Part shown: positions 55,968 to 64,000 of the stretch, in pieces
Layout: every line of letters begins with the position of its first letter
How positions within the stretch are numbered: position 1 is the stretch's first letter
Source: Schlesneria sp. DSM 10557
GTDB lineage: Bacteria > Planctomycetota > Planctomycetia > Planctomycetales > Planctomycetaceae
Direction: 5' to 3'
NCBI RefSeq assembly: GCF_041860085.1
Contig: NZ_CP124747.1
Span: 992,001-1,056,000 of the forward strand
Length of the DNA: 64,000 bases
Program-made: the position numbers and the translations under genes
Notes under the pieces: model-generated
Seen by the model: only the letters and a program-made list of their open reading frames with translations
What the model was told of the DNA's origin: nothing
Database searches by the model: none

Positions 55968-56561
55968 ATGAGCATTCCTACGATCGCCCCTCAGAAGTTG
56001 TCCGATCTCATCGACTCCGGCGCTGCAGTCGAGTTGATCGATGTGCGGACGCCAGTCGAGTACCGCGAAGTCCATGTGAGCAGTGCCCGGAATGTCCCGC
56101 TCGATCAGTTGAACGCCGCACAGTTCGCTGCTGGTCGCAGCGACACAGCACCCCTGTACGTCATCTGTCGGTCGGGCAGTCGTGGCAAGCAGGCGTGCGA
56201 GAAATTACTGGCAGCGGGGTACACGAATGTCATGAACGTCGAGGGGGGCACGCAGGCCTGGGAACAGGCGGGCTTGCCTGTGATCCGCGGGAAAAAAGCC
56301 ATCTCGCTCGAACGGCAGGTTCGCATCGCGGCGGGACTCATGGTGCTGACGGGATCAGTCCTGGGGTATTTCGTCAGCCCGTACTGGATCGGGCTGTCCG
56401 CGTTCGTCGGAGCAGGGCTCACCTTCGCAGGGATCACAGATACCTGTGGCATGGGCATGCTGCTCGCCCGGATGCCCTGGAATCAACTGCCCAAGTCCTC
56501 ACCGACGGAGGTTACAGGTAGCGGGGCCGCGTGTGCCCCACCGAAAAAGTGCTGCGGATAA
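55968..56561 (+). CDS. Membrane rhodanese (rhodanese + DUF2892-like)
   Basis: 197 residues, with AAGGA upstream. The N-terminal rhodanese domain has VRTPVEYREVH and the active-site loop VICRSGSRGKQA (Cys in the loop). Two membrane helices follow (about residues 115-160), as in DUF2892. The C-terminus CGMGMLLARMPWN and a tail with CAPPKKCC hold further cysteines. It could hand sulfane sulfur from the sulfide oxidiser or glutathione persulfide to acceptors at the membrane. 82 bases after the regulator. Confidence 0.88.
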   Translation: MSIPTIAPQKLSDLIDSGAAVELIDVRTPVEYREVHVSSARNVPLDQLNAAQFAAGRSDTAPLYVICRSGSRGKQACEKLLAAGYTNVMNVEGGTQAWEQAGLPVIRGKKAISLERQVRIAAGLMVLTGSVLGYFVSPYWIGLSAFVGAGLTFAGITDTCGMGMLLARMPWNQLPKSSPTEVTGSGAACAPPKKCCG

Positions 56562-56616
56562 CTGGCCGCATAACTCGAGTCACACGTCACAGCCTCACTT
56601 CGGAAGGACGAAAATC

Positions 56617-58023
56617 ATGCTTCTCAAGTACTTCTACGACAAATCGTTGGCTCACGCGTCTTACATGGTTGGCTGTCAGCGAACCGGTGAGGCGATTGTG
56701 ATTGATCCCGGCCGTAACGTGGAACCCTATCTCGAAGCCGCTGCGGCTGAAGGGCTGCGGATCACCGGATCTGCTGAAACACACATTCACGCCGACTTCG
56801 TGTCGGGTTCCCGAGAACTGGCCGACCGCGTTGGTGCGAAGCTCTACCTCTCCGACGAAGGTCCCGCCGACTGGAAGTATCAGTTTGCGGATCAACACAA
56901 CTCACAACTCGTCAAAGATGGCGACGTGATTCGGGTCGGCAAGGTGAAGCTGGAAGTGCTGCACACGCCCGGGCACACCCCGGAACACGTCTCCTATGTG
57001 CTGACCGACGAAGGGGGTGGAGCAAATGTCCCGATGGGAATCTTCACTGGCGACTTCGTATTCGTCGGCTCGATTGGTCGCCCGGACCTGCTGGAGACGG
57101 CGGCAGGCGTGAAAGGGAGTGCCGAGACCGGAGCAAGACAGCTGTATCACTCGATGCGGAAGTTCCTCGATCTGCCCGACCATCTTCAGGTCTGGCCCGC
57201 GCACGGGGCGGGTAGCGCCTGCGGTAAAGGACTGGGCGCGATTCCCTCCAGTACGGTCGGCTATGAGAGGCTGTTCAATCCCGCCTTGCAGTTCAAAGAC
57301 GAGCAGAAGTTTGTGAATTACATCCTGGCGGATCAACCAGAGACGCCGTTCTACTTCGCGGTGATGAAGCGGGTCAACAAAGAGGGGCCGGAACTGGTGC
57401 GAAACCTCACACCGGTGAAATCTCCCGCGTCCGATCTGCTGCCGAAAATTGCTCTGAGCGGACAGACGATTGATGTCGCGCCATCCGCGGAGTTCGCCGC
57501 AGGCCACGTTCCCGGCACGATTAATATTCCCTTAAACATGCTCGCTCAATGGGCGGGGTTTATTGTGGACTACGAGAAACCGCTGCACCTGGTTGCCCAG
57601 CCCTCAGCGTTGCCCGAGGTCTTGAACAGGCTCCGTTCAATCGGGATCAACAATGTCTGTGGTTCGTTCGATGCGGCCGCCGTGAAAGCGGCGGGCCTGC
57701 GGACCGAGTCGTACCGCTCCGAAACTCCAGACAAACTGAAAGAACGAATCGCCAGCGGGGAGGTCAAGCTGTTGGACGTGCGTGCGGCGACCGAGTTCCA
57801 GGAGGGACACATCGCCGGTGCCGAGCACCGATTTCTGGGCAAGTTGCTGAGTGAGATTGAGACCATCGACCGCACACGTCCAGTCGTCGCGCAATGTCAG
57901 GCCGGTGGACGCTCGGCGATTGCGACGAGCATCCTGCAACGGGCAGGCTTCGACGTGACCAACATGTCCGGTGGATACAACGCCTGGCTGGGGGCCGGAC
58001 TCCCGGTGACCCGGTTGAATTGA
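56617..58023 (+). CDS. Persulfide dioxygenase-rhodanese fusion (MBL fold)
   Basis: 468 residues from ATG 56617 with GGAAGGA upstream. The MBL domain has ETHIHADFVSGSRELA. The usual His of the second metal site (HADH) is Phe here, which suits the mononuclear-iron persulfide dioxygenases. HTPGHTPEHVSY, FTGDFVFVGSIGRPD and the following WPAHGAG complete the iron site. Two rhodanese domains follow: the first (about 250-350) has no loop Cys, the second has VVAQCQAGGRSA with one. The set resembles CstB and Blh: persulfide to sulfite and thiol. It sits between the membrane rhodanese and small membrane proteins. Confidence 0.9.
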   Translation: MLLKYFYDKSLAHASYMVGCQRTGEAIVIDPGRNVEPYLEAAAAEGLRITGSAETHIHADFVSGSRELADRVGAKLYLSDEGPADWKYQFADQHNSQLVKDGDVIRVGKVKLEVLHTPGHTPEHVSYVLTDEGGGANVPMGIFTGDFVFVGSIGRPDLLETAAGVKGSAETGARQLYHSMRKFLDLPDHLQVWPAHGAGSACGKGLGAIPSSTVGYERLFNPALQFKDEQKFVNYILADQPETPFYFAVMKRVNKEGPELVRNLTPVKSPASDLLPKIALSGQTIDVAPSAEFAAGHVPGTINIPLNMLAQWAGFIVDYEKPLHLVAQPSALPEVLNRLRSIGINNVCGSFDAAAVKAAGLRTESYRSETPDKLKERIASGEVKLLDVRAATEFQEGHIAGAEHRFLGKLLSEIETIDRTRPVVAQCQAGGRSAIATSILQRAGFDVTNMSGGYNAWLGAGLPVTRLN

Positions 58024-58085
58024 GACGAGGCGTACGCACAGTGATCTCCCCACCCATTTCACACTCCAGGTCAAGGAGCGAACTC

Positions 58086-58259
58086 ATGAACGCAGGACAA
58101 CACAACAAGGTGCTGGATTCCAGCACCATTCCAACAACCACGGAAGCGACCTGCAAAACTGGGACCTGTCGGACGGGTATCTGTTCCCCGTGCCTGATTG
58201 TCTGGGGGCTGGCAATCGTCTGGCTGATCGTGAACGCCCTCTGGGAGAGATTCCAATGA
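58086..58259 (+). CDS. Small cysteine-containing membrane protein, 57 residues
   Basis: ATG 58086 has AAGGAG nine bases upstream. The hydrophilic N-terminal half carries four cysteines in CKTGTCRTGICSPC, then a single membrane helix LIVWGLAIVWLIVNALW. Its stop overlaps the next start by four bases. It is missed by length cut-offs. A thiol-rich anchored peptide in a persulfide operon may pass or trap sulfur. No family recognised. Confidence 0.72.
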   Translation: MNAGQHNKVLDSSTIPTTTEATCKTGTCRTGICSPCLIVWGLAIVWLIVNALWERFQ

Positions 58260-58525
58260 CGAACACAACGGAAACAGCCCGCAATACGGAACTCCGAGAA
58301 GCGAATTCCTGCATGACACTAGGCGCTGGGTTGGGAGCGGTGGGAACGGGCACCGCCCTCGTGGCCGGGGTGACCTGTCCACTCTGCGTCGTCATCGGCC
58401 CAGCTCTCTTCGGATTTGGTGTCTGGAAACGGATCGCCGTCCTGAGAGGTGCATGTGGCGAGTCGGTGAATCATCCGTCGGCTCCCGTGGAGTCGGAGAC
58501 GGTCAGTCAAACAAAGAACGCGTGA
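58256..58525 (+). CDS. Small membrane protein with CPLC motif, 89 residues
   Basis: Start ATG 58256 overlaps the previous stop (ATGA), so translation is coupled. Residues about 20-60 form one or two membrane helices, with CMTLGAGLGAVGTG and VAGVTCPLCVVIGPALFGFG. The paired cysteines in the membrane recall small mercury/thiol carriers such as MerF, but the match is weak. Tail hydrophilic. Unknown; probable partner of the preceding protein. Confidence 0.7.
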   Translation: MTNTTETARNTELREANSCMTLGAGLGAVGTGTALVAGVTCPLCVVIGPALFGFGVWKRIAVLRGACGESVNHPSAPVESETVSQTKNA

Positions 58526-58556
58526 GCGGAAAGTTGACGAGAGTCAGGAACACATT

Positions 58557-59375
58557 ATGGCACCACTGAGCTTGATCTTCGGAGCGGTGGTTGGACTCTC
58601 ACTGGGGCTGACCGGTGGCGGCGGGGCGATCTTCGCGGTTCCGTTGCTGGTCTATGGACTCAACCTGAATCCACGTGAAGCAGTCGCGATTTCGCTGGCA
58701 GCAGTGGGGGCAACGTCTTTCATTGGCTTTCTTCATCGGTGGAAACTCGGAGAAGTCGAACTGCGGACCGGACTGCTGTTCGCCATCGCCGGAATGGTCG
58801 GTGCCCCCCTGGGAACCTGGATCGCCAGCCGGATCCCCGAAGCGATTCTTCTGTTGGCCTTTGGGGGCTTAATGGTGATCGTCGCCATGCGACTCTGGCA
58901 ACAGGCATCCCATCCGGTTCTTCCTCCCGCGGTTTGTCCGGTTCCGGATCAAGAGGATGGCCCCACGTGTCGGCGGGATGCAACCGGGGCATTGATCCTG
59001 ACCTCACGATGTACCGTGCTGCTGCTCATCGTGGGGGTGCTGACGGGAATCCTGTCGGGACTCTTCGGAGTCGGGGGCGGATTTGTGATTGTCCCTGCCC
59101 TGGTCCTGTTCAGCGGCATGTCCATCCATCGCGCTGTCGGTACGTCTCTGATGGTCATCGCCCTGGTCAGTGTGTCCGGCGTCGCTGCTCAAGCGTGGGC
59201 TGGTCGGGTGATCGATCCGGTCGTGACAGCGTTATTCGTCGCTGGTGGGATCGCCGGGCTGTTTGCAGGTCAGCGGATCGGTCGGCGATTGTCCGGTCCC
59301 ACGCTCCAGAAAGTGTTTGTAATCGCCATTCTCGCCGTCGCCGCGTTTGTCATCGTGCGAAACCTCATTGCCTGA
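58557..59375 (+). CDS. TauE/SafE-family sulfite exporter
   Basis: 272 residues, about seven to eight membrane segments. The two family repeats are visible: SLGLTGGGGAIFAVPLLVY...AVAISLAAVGATSFIG and GILSGLFGVGGGFVIVPALVLFSGMSIHRAVGTSLMVIAL. In this context it probably exports sulfite produced by the persulfide dioxygenase. It follows the CPLC protein by 31 bases, AGGA upstream. Confidence 0.9.
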   Translation: MAPLSLIFGAVVGLSLGLTGGGGAIFAVPLLVYGLNLNPREAVAISLAAVGATSFIGFLHRWKLGEVELRTGLLFAIAGMVGAPLGTWIASRIPEAILLLAFGGLMVIVAMRLWQQASHPVLPPAVCPVPDQEDGPTCRRDATGALILTSRCTVLLLIVGVLTGILSGLFGVGGGFVIVPALVLFSGMSIHRAVGTSLMVIALVSVSGVAAQAWAGRVIDPVVTALFVAGGIAGLFAGQRIGRRLSGPTLQKVFVIAILAVAAFVIVRNLIA

Positions 59376-59397
59376 CAATCGAAACAGGAGCCATCCG

Positions 59398-60273
59398 ATG
59401 TCCAAAATCATTCACCATCAGATCATCATTGTCGGCGGCGGCACAGCAGGTATCACCGTCGCCGCACAGTTAACGCGGGACTGGTTCCGTCGCCTCGACG
59501 TGGCCGTCATCGAGCCGTCCGACACGCACTATTATCAACCGCTGTGGACGATGGTGGGAGCGGGACTGGCGAAGAAAACGGTAACCGAACGTAGGGAAGG
59601 GTCGGTGATCCCGCGCGGCGTGACCTGGCTCCGGGATGCAGTGGCAGAGTTCTTTCCCGATCAGTACATGCTTCGGACTCGGGATGGCAAGACGATCACC
59701 TATGACTGGCTGGTCGTGGGAGCGGGCATCCAGATCAACTGGGACAAGGTTCCGGGTTTGAAGGAATCGGTTGGCAAGGGTGGAGTGTGCAGCAACTACT
59801 CGTATGCGACCGTCGATTCGACCTGGGAAGCCATTCGCTCGTTTCGGGCGGGCAACGCCGTGTTCACCAATCCCTCGGGAGCCGTGAAGTGTGGCGGAGC
59901 GCCGCAAAAGATCATGTACCTGGCTGACGACCGATTTCGCGAGGCCGGTGTCCGGGACAAGACGAAGATTACCTTTGCGTCGGCACTGCCACACATTTTT
60001 GCGGTCGAACCGTACCGAGCCACGCTGGAGGAGGTCGCGGCCCGCAAGGAAATTGACTGCCGATTCCGCCACGAACTGGTCGAGGTCCGGCCAGATTCCA
60101 AGGAAGCGGTGTTCAAGAACATCGATACGCAGGAACAGCTCACTCTTCCGTATGATTTGCTGCATGTTACCCCGCCCATGGGGCCGCTCAAGTTCATTGC
60201 CAGCAGTCCGCTCATTCACGGGGAACCTGCTCACCTCTGCGGCCCAAGGCCCATCCTGTCGCCATTGATATAA
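59398..60273 (+). CDS. sqr: Sulfide:quinone oxidoreductase, C-terminally truncated
   Basis: 291 residues with a stop at 60273; intact SQOR-type enzymes are about 400-430. AGGAG precedes ATG 59398. The FAD loop IIIVGGGTAGITVAAQL, EPSDTHYYQPLWTMVGAG, GVCSNYSY and the active-site Cys in AVKCGGAPQKIMYL are present. Homology ends at LLHVTPPMGPLKFIASSPLI; the last residues are a short unrelated run. The second redox Cys and the FAD/membrane C-terminal region are missing. The junction is at about 60220. It probably cannot oxidise sulfide, although it keeps the rest of the domain intact. Confidence 0.85.
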   Translation: MSKIIHHQIIIVGGGTAGITVAAQLTRDWFRRLDVAVIEPSDTHYYQPLWTMVGAGLAKKTVTERREGSVIPRGVTWLRDAVAEFFPDQYMLRTRDGKTITYDWLVVGAGIQINWDKVPGLKESVGKGGVCSNYSYATVDSTWEAIRSFRAGNAVFTNPSGAVKCGGAPQKIMYLADDRFREAGVRDKTKITFASALPHIFAVEPYRATLEEVAARKEIDCRFRHELVEVRPDSKEAVFKNIDTQEQLTLPYDLLHVTPPMGPLKFIASSPLIHGEPAHLCGPRPILSPLI

Positions 60274-60568
60274 CCACGAAACACGGCATCAGATAGACGA
60301 GCAGGATACCGAGTCCTATATTCGCTCCTCCTCCTTGACCCGGCAATCGAACCCAGATGTCGTACAGAAACAAGCAATGAAACAGTGCGATGGGAATCGC
60401 TGCGCCGATCGCCGCTGCGATCGCCTTTCTCGTACACCGTTGATGGGAAACCCATACGATGAAGGACAGCAGGGCGAAGGGGGCGGTATAAACCACCGTT
60501 GCATACGTTGACAGGATTTGCAGGCTGATGACGAAAGCGATGATGCCCAGCAACAGAATGATCGCCAT
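60212..60568 (-). CDS. Small multi-pass membrane protein
   Basis: 118 residues from ATG 60568, with GGAAGG eight bases upstream. Four hydrophobic segments: MAIILLLGIIAFVISLQIL, VVYTAPFALLSFIVWV, AIAAAIGAAIPIALFHCLFLY and GLGILLVYLMPCFVVISMATG. Its 3' end overlaps the last codons of the truncated sqr in antisense, so the join that cut sqr brought this gene in or lies at its edge. No family recognised. Confidence 0.6.
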   Translation of the reverse strand: MAIILLLGIIAFVISLQILSTYATVVYTAPFALLSFIVWVSHQRCTRKAIAAAIGAAIPIALFHCLFLYDIWVRLPGQGGGANIGLGILLVYLMPCFVVISMATGWALGRRGEQVPRE

Positions 60569-60764
60569 GTGAGTACCTTCCACAAATCGATCTGAGGGGT
60601 TCTCGTCGCCCTGATCGTTCCTCCGTCAAAAAAACGGGCAACTACAGATGACTCCGATGACACGGTTTTAAAACGAGAAATTCCAGGTCCGTTTTGTTGT
60701 TATTGTTATCGCCTGATCCGTGACATCTGCGTGATCCGTGGTCAAGTTTCTTTTCTTTTGGTCG
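60569..60764. other. Intergenic, short repeats only
   Basis: About 200 bases with two copies of TGATCCGTG within 25 bases (60713-60740). Nothing else seen. Confidence 0.4.
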
Positions 60765-62045
60765 CTAGTTAAACCACGCAGCAAAACCAAAAAACTGGCC
60801 CCGGAAGACGCGGCCCAGGTTCTCCCAGGTTTCTGGAGTCGAGAGGGGTCCCCGTTCGAGGTAGGGCCGGACACCCGATCCCTGAATCAGCAGTATGAGG
60901 TCAAAATCTCGCGGTTCGGCGAAGACGCGCTTTAGATTGATGCCTCGTGTTCCATCCGGAATTTCGCGGTTCCCGCCGAACACTGATGCGTAGTCCCGCC
61001 AGAAAGGGACGAGTTTGCGACCTTCCAGGAGTTCTTCCATTTCAATCAGGACGGCGTGCCAGCCATCAATAATTTCGCGGGTCACCGGAACCCGTAGTAC
61101 TCCCTTCTGTTTGGGGTTTGGTAACCATTCGCGATCATCGTCGGTCTCGGCCTGAATCAGAGCCCAAGATTCGCGCGACATTCGAATCATTTCAAGCAGG
61201 TGTTGTCGCGCGGATTCCATCCGGGCGGGTTCTTTCAGCGGCAGATTCAGCAGGTGGACGGCAGTGATGAGATCCATGAACTGCCAGGTCTGGTCTTTAT
61301 TTTTGACAAGATCCAACGGTTCAGCGATCGGGTCGGAGGAAATGTGTCGAGGGTAGATTAACTGCCCCACATGATCAAAGAGGCGTTGATGATCGTAGGC
61401 GAGGGTCATGTCGCAGAACGCGGCGATAAAATGGCAGTAACCGCGCAGCCACAGTACGTCACCGTTATCAAACGCGACGGAGAGATCGGGAAGCGCCGCT
61501 ACGGGACCTCGTTGATTGACCGCGTTAAACAGCTGTAAGAAGGTGGCCTGGTCCTCTTTCTTTCCGCTGCCAATCAGGTCTAATCGGATGGTGTTCAGGT
61601 CCAGTTTCAGTTTGAAGTTCTGCTTGAGATCGACTTTGGCCAATTCCGCTTCCGCCTCGATCAACCGCCGTTGGAAGTCGACAATAATTTGTCTCACCTG
61701 TTCATACCGGACCTCTTCCGGATCTGGGTTCACCGGGACGCGCAGCCGGAGGACTGGCAGATTCCGGATGTTGCCACTCATCGCCCCGAAGCGGTATTGC
61801 TCCTGTCCCAATTTTTCGATCGCGGAAAGGACCTGGATGACACCCAGACCGAAACGTGCTTGAGCCTCCTCAGGCTCGGCCTTCAAACGCATTTCCAGAT
61901 CCGCCTGAGCCGCGGCGAATTGGCCCTGTTGCAGTTGGGCATTGAGCGAGCCCGAAAGATCTTCAGCGCCGAAGACGAGCGAAACATTGACAAGTCCGAT
62001 CAACAGCACCAATGAGACCGACCACAAATATCTGGTGTGGAACAT
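60765..62045 (-). CDS. Secreted protein of unknown function
   Basis: 426 residues from ATG 62045; a TTG 18 bases upstream is possible but less good. The N-terminus (MFHTRYLWSVSLVLLIGLVN) is a signal peptide. A TPR-like helix pair follows (QLQQGQFAAAQADLEMRL). The rest is mostly helical and rich in Glu, Leu and Arg, with the phrase DVLWLRGYCHFIAAFCDM, a Cys pair in one helix, and FWRDYASVFGGNREIPDGTRGINLKRVF near the C-terminus. Coding is convincing but no family is recognised; it looks planctomycete-specific. Alone on the strand. Confidence 0.72.
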   Translation of the reverse strand: MFHTRYLWSVSLVLLIGLVNVSLVFGAEDLSGSLNAQLQQGQFAAAQADLEMRLKAEPEEAQARFGLGVIQVLSAIEKLGQEQYRFGAMSGNIRNLPVLRLRVPVNPDPEEVRYEQVRQIIVDFQRRLIEAEAELAKVDLKQNFKLKLDLNTIRLDLIGSGKKEDQATFLQLFNAVNQRGPVAALPDLSVAFDNGDVLWLRGYCHFIAAFCDMTLAYDHQRLFDHVGQLIYPRHISSDPIAEPLDLVKNKDQTWQFMDLITAVHLLNLPLKEPARMESARQHLLEMIRMSRESWALIQAETDDDREWLPNPKQKGVLRVPVTREIIDGWHAVLIEMEELLEGRKLVPFWRDYASVFGGNREIPDGTRGINLKRVFAEPRDFDLILLIQGSGVRPYLERGPLSTPETWENLGRVFRGQFFGFAAWFN

Positions 62046-62221
62046 GATGAAATCCAACCGCAAGGAGAATCGAACGACTTCAGCAGGCGAACACGCACGA
62101 AATTAGATCACGCGGTTTTTCAATTCGGTTTGAAAACTGTTACCTTCGCCGACTGAGCCGAGTTTGCGTCGAGTTGAACTTTCTTCAAAAATCGAGCGGA
62201 TCCTTCGGTTATCGACACGCC

Positions 62222-62452
62222 GACAGGTAGACTGCAATTTCTGGCGACACGTCGAACGGACACTGCAATTTCCGGTGTAACTCGTACACACCGGCCGCGA
62301 GCACACCAAAACGGTCTGCATTGCGAGAGATGGCATGGCAACGGATGTTCGCGCCGACAGGGGGACGCTGCAATTTCTGGTGCAACTCGTACACACCGGC
62401 CGCGAGCAAGCCAAAACGGTCTGCATTGCGAGAGATGGCATGGCAACGGATG
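62222..62452. repeat. 105-bp tandem repeat
   Basis: Two near-identical 89-base blocks (62259-62347 and 62364-62452) are offset by exactly 105 bases, differing at about five positions. A third partial unit lies at 62222-62246. The period is a multiple of three and both strands stay open across it, so a degenerate repeat protein is possible. Confidence 0.78.
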
Positions 62453-62603
62453 CCAGGCGCAATCCAGCGACTGAAGGCTGCTTACGTGTCGTCACGCTCG
62501 CAGTTCAAGCTTCGCTACCTCGAGTCCTTTGCAACGCGCGTACATCGTGACCGGCAGAAACGATCGCTTCGAATCGATAAATCCGTCGCGTAAAACTCCT
62601 GCG

Positions 62604-63335
62604 TCAGGAGAAGACCTCGCGGGTTTCGCGGCGGACGTAGTGACGGTGCTGGCCGATGCGGCTGCGCGTCAGCTCAATCGTCTGCGGACGACCGGCGACG
62701 TTGTAAAACAGCCTACCGAACTTCCGGACGAGTGACAGCCAGGTGTTGGGATTCAGGTCCAGCTCGCTGAGGGTTTCTTTGAGCTCAGGCGATGTGCGGG
62801 TCCGTTTCTCGCGCGGAAGTTGCTTCGCCGTCCAGCGGAGCAATAGAAGATAATTTTCCTGGGTGATTGGCAGAAAGCCTTTGTCGCTGCAGCGCGCTCC
62901 CGTGCGGCATGCGACAGGCCCCGTCTTGCCATTCCGCTCATCCAGCGGCAATGGTGCCAGAAATCGATCGGCGGACGACAGATGTGTCGTTGAAGCATCC
63001 TCTGTCTCTCTGACCGAACTGGGGGATCGACCACTCTCCGTTACTGAACTATTGCTGGAGTTGACGGTGTTGCGGGGGCTTGAGTGGCTTTGTCTGGCTT
63101 GGAGTCGACGTTGAATCGAAGTGTAGTCACTGGTCTCCAGTCGATCCGCCATCGCCCCGCGAATCGGGTTCAGGTCAACATAAGCAGCACAGGCGACGAG
63201 GGTCGGTTCGTCACGAAGGCGCAATGTCCAGCATATCGATCCCAAAACAGGCGGCATAGCGTTTGAGGAGATCTTCAATCCACCCTTTCCGGTGGTCAAA
63301 GTTCTTGCCCGTCACCTATTCCCTATGTTTCCCCG
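62604..63335 (-). pseudogene. Degenerate Y1/REP-type transposase (copy 2), internal deletion
   Basis: Reading from 63335 down, one frame gives TGKNFDHRKGWIEDLLKRY then CFGIDMLDIA, the N-terminal region of IS200-like/RAYT transposases. Near 63222 the frame changes and continues as LRDEPTLVACAAYVDLNPIRG, which belongs to the C-terminal half. The middle, with the HUH motif and the tyrosine, is missing. The remaining C-terminus is open to 62604. It cannot be active. Copy 1 is at 54968-55372, same strand, so the two flank the sulfur operon. Confidence 0.72.
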
Positions 63336-63368
63336 TCAGCTTCCGACACCTATATTTTGTGGAGTCCA

Positions 63369-63397
63369 GTTGACTTCACCTACTTCATCTGGTGGAA
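63369..63397 (+). promoter_or_regulatory. Possible promoter of the last gene
   Basis: TTGACT (63369-63374), 17-base spacer, TGGAAT (63392-63397). The -10 is weak (four of six), spacing is right, and the start codon is about 60 bases downstream. Confidence 0.3.
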
Positions 63398-63455
63398 TGT
63401 ATCGAAGTCGCACGACGCGAATGTCTTACTTCACGGATTCGAGGAACTGGTAAAC

Positions 63456-64000
63456 ATGATCGAGCGAAAACATGATCTGACGTTGGAGAATGTAGACCGG
63501 GTGTTTGGAATACTTCTGAAGGTGCTCCAAACACCTGAAGCAATTCGAACGTTCATCGTCAGCATGATGGTGATGACAGCTTGGCTGATCTCTGTACTTC
63601 CGTTGACCGTACCGGCACAGGGTGAAAAAGAGGCCAGCGAGAAGGATCGATCTAAATCTCCAGAGAGTGTGGCAAAAAAGAATGATAGCACGCTGTCAGT
63701 GCCATCAACTTCGCTGCCTGACAAACGAGGCAACGAGTCGCTTCACGGGCCTGCATTGCTCCCGTTCCCAGCGATAGCTGTCGCCCCAAAAGCGGAGATG
63801 CCCATCCACACGAAACCTGAAACTGTTAGACCGGCACCCGCACCTGCATCACCGATTCCATCATTCTTACAGCAATTGCCCTGTCCTGCATCTATAGACA
63901 ACGGAGATCCCCCACCGCACAAGTCGATGCCGGCCCCTAAAGCGATACCGACTCCCGTGATTGTGTTTGAGCAACATGCGAGACACGAGTCTACTCTGGC
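63456..64000 (+). CDS. Anchored proline-rich protein, 5' part (runs off the window)
   Basis: The frame is open from ATG 63456 to the window end, 181 codons without a stop. GAGGA at 63441-63445 is a good ribosome site. Residues 1-35 are charged and helical, then a membrane segment (FIVSMMVMTAWLISVLPLTV) ends in AQG, so the protein is anchored or exported. A Lys/Ser/Glu-rich stretch follows and then a long Pro-Ala-rich region with many PAP and PSP units. Unknown; resembles envelope linker proteins such as TonB-like anchors only in composition. Confidence 0.65.
   Translation, partial: MIERKHDLTLENVDRVFGILLKVLQTPEAIRTFIVSMMVMTAWLISVLPLTVPAQGEKEASEKDRSKSPESVAKKNDSTLSVPSTSLPDKRGNESLHGPALLPFPAIAVAPKAEMPIHTKPETVRPAPAPASPIPSFLQQLPCPASIDNGDPPPHKSMPAPKAIPTPVIVFEQHARHESTL

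Overview
The window looks like a piece of a planctomycete chromosome. The evidence is the mix of families: a DUF1080 lipoprotein, a DUF1501 protein with a twin-arginine leader, a secreted Gfo/Idh/MocA oxidoreductase, large secreted TPR proteins, an OprO/P-like porin and a small cysteine-rich secreted protein. There is no rRNA gene here to confirm this, and I cannot name a genus. Genes lie on both strands in short operons or singly, with a housekeeping core and one accessory stretch near the right end.

Layout. 1-9.2 kb: the 3' part of gltD, rpiB, a DUF1080 lipoprotein, a lutB-like iron-sulfur protein, an OmpA-family lipoprotein and a TPR protein with a gluzincin motif. 9.2-10.2 kb: a cysteine-rich secreted protein and tRNA-Arg(TCG). 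10.5-16.0 kb: a three-gene operon of two SPFH (HflC/HflK-like) proteins followed by a very unusual fusion of a P1B-type metal ATPase to a third SPFH domain. 16.1-24.9 kb: DUF1501, a pseudo-HtrA/PDZ/hydrolase fusion, a Gfo/Idh/MocA protein with a Tat leader and a membrane-anchored TPR protein. 25.6-37.3 kb: Kup potassium uptake, a MoxR AAA ATPase, a MutL-like protein, a small conserved-looking protein, an LplT-PlsC-Aas fusion, a small basic protein and Ku. 37.7-53.4 kb: a GH5-like hydrolase, zinc alcohol dehydrogenase, acyl-CoA dehydrogenase-like protein, a class I amidotransferase-like protein lacking its cysteine, LarC with a His-Asp tail, UppP, ArgJ, a CbiX-domain protein, a porin, an HtrA protease and a tRNA-dihydrouridine synthase. 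tRNA-Pro(CGG) follows at 53.5 kb.

53.6-64 kb is accessory in character. A four-helix-bundle gene sits beside tRNA-Pro within inverted repeats. A decayed Y1-type transposase follows. Next comes a seven-gene plus-strand operon for sulfide and persulfide handling: ArsR regulator, rhodanese, persulfide dioxygenase-rhodanese, two small cysteine-containing membrane proteins, TauE/SafE exporter and sulfide:quinone oxidoreductase. The last gene is cut off after about two thirds. Beyond it are a small membrane protein, a secreted protein of unknown function, a 105-bp tandem repeat, a second decayed copy of the same transposase family, and the start of an anchored proline-rich protein running off the window.

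The most unusual item is the SPFH/ATPase operon. An odd number of predicted membrane segments would place its third SPFH domain outside the cytoplasm, next to the two stand-alone SPFH proteins, which suggests a metal pump built into an SPFH membrane scaffold. The sulfur operon is a recognisable type (BigR/CstR-like), with a clear promoter/operator, but its small membrane proteins and truncated last gene are notable.
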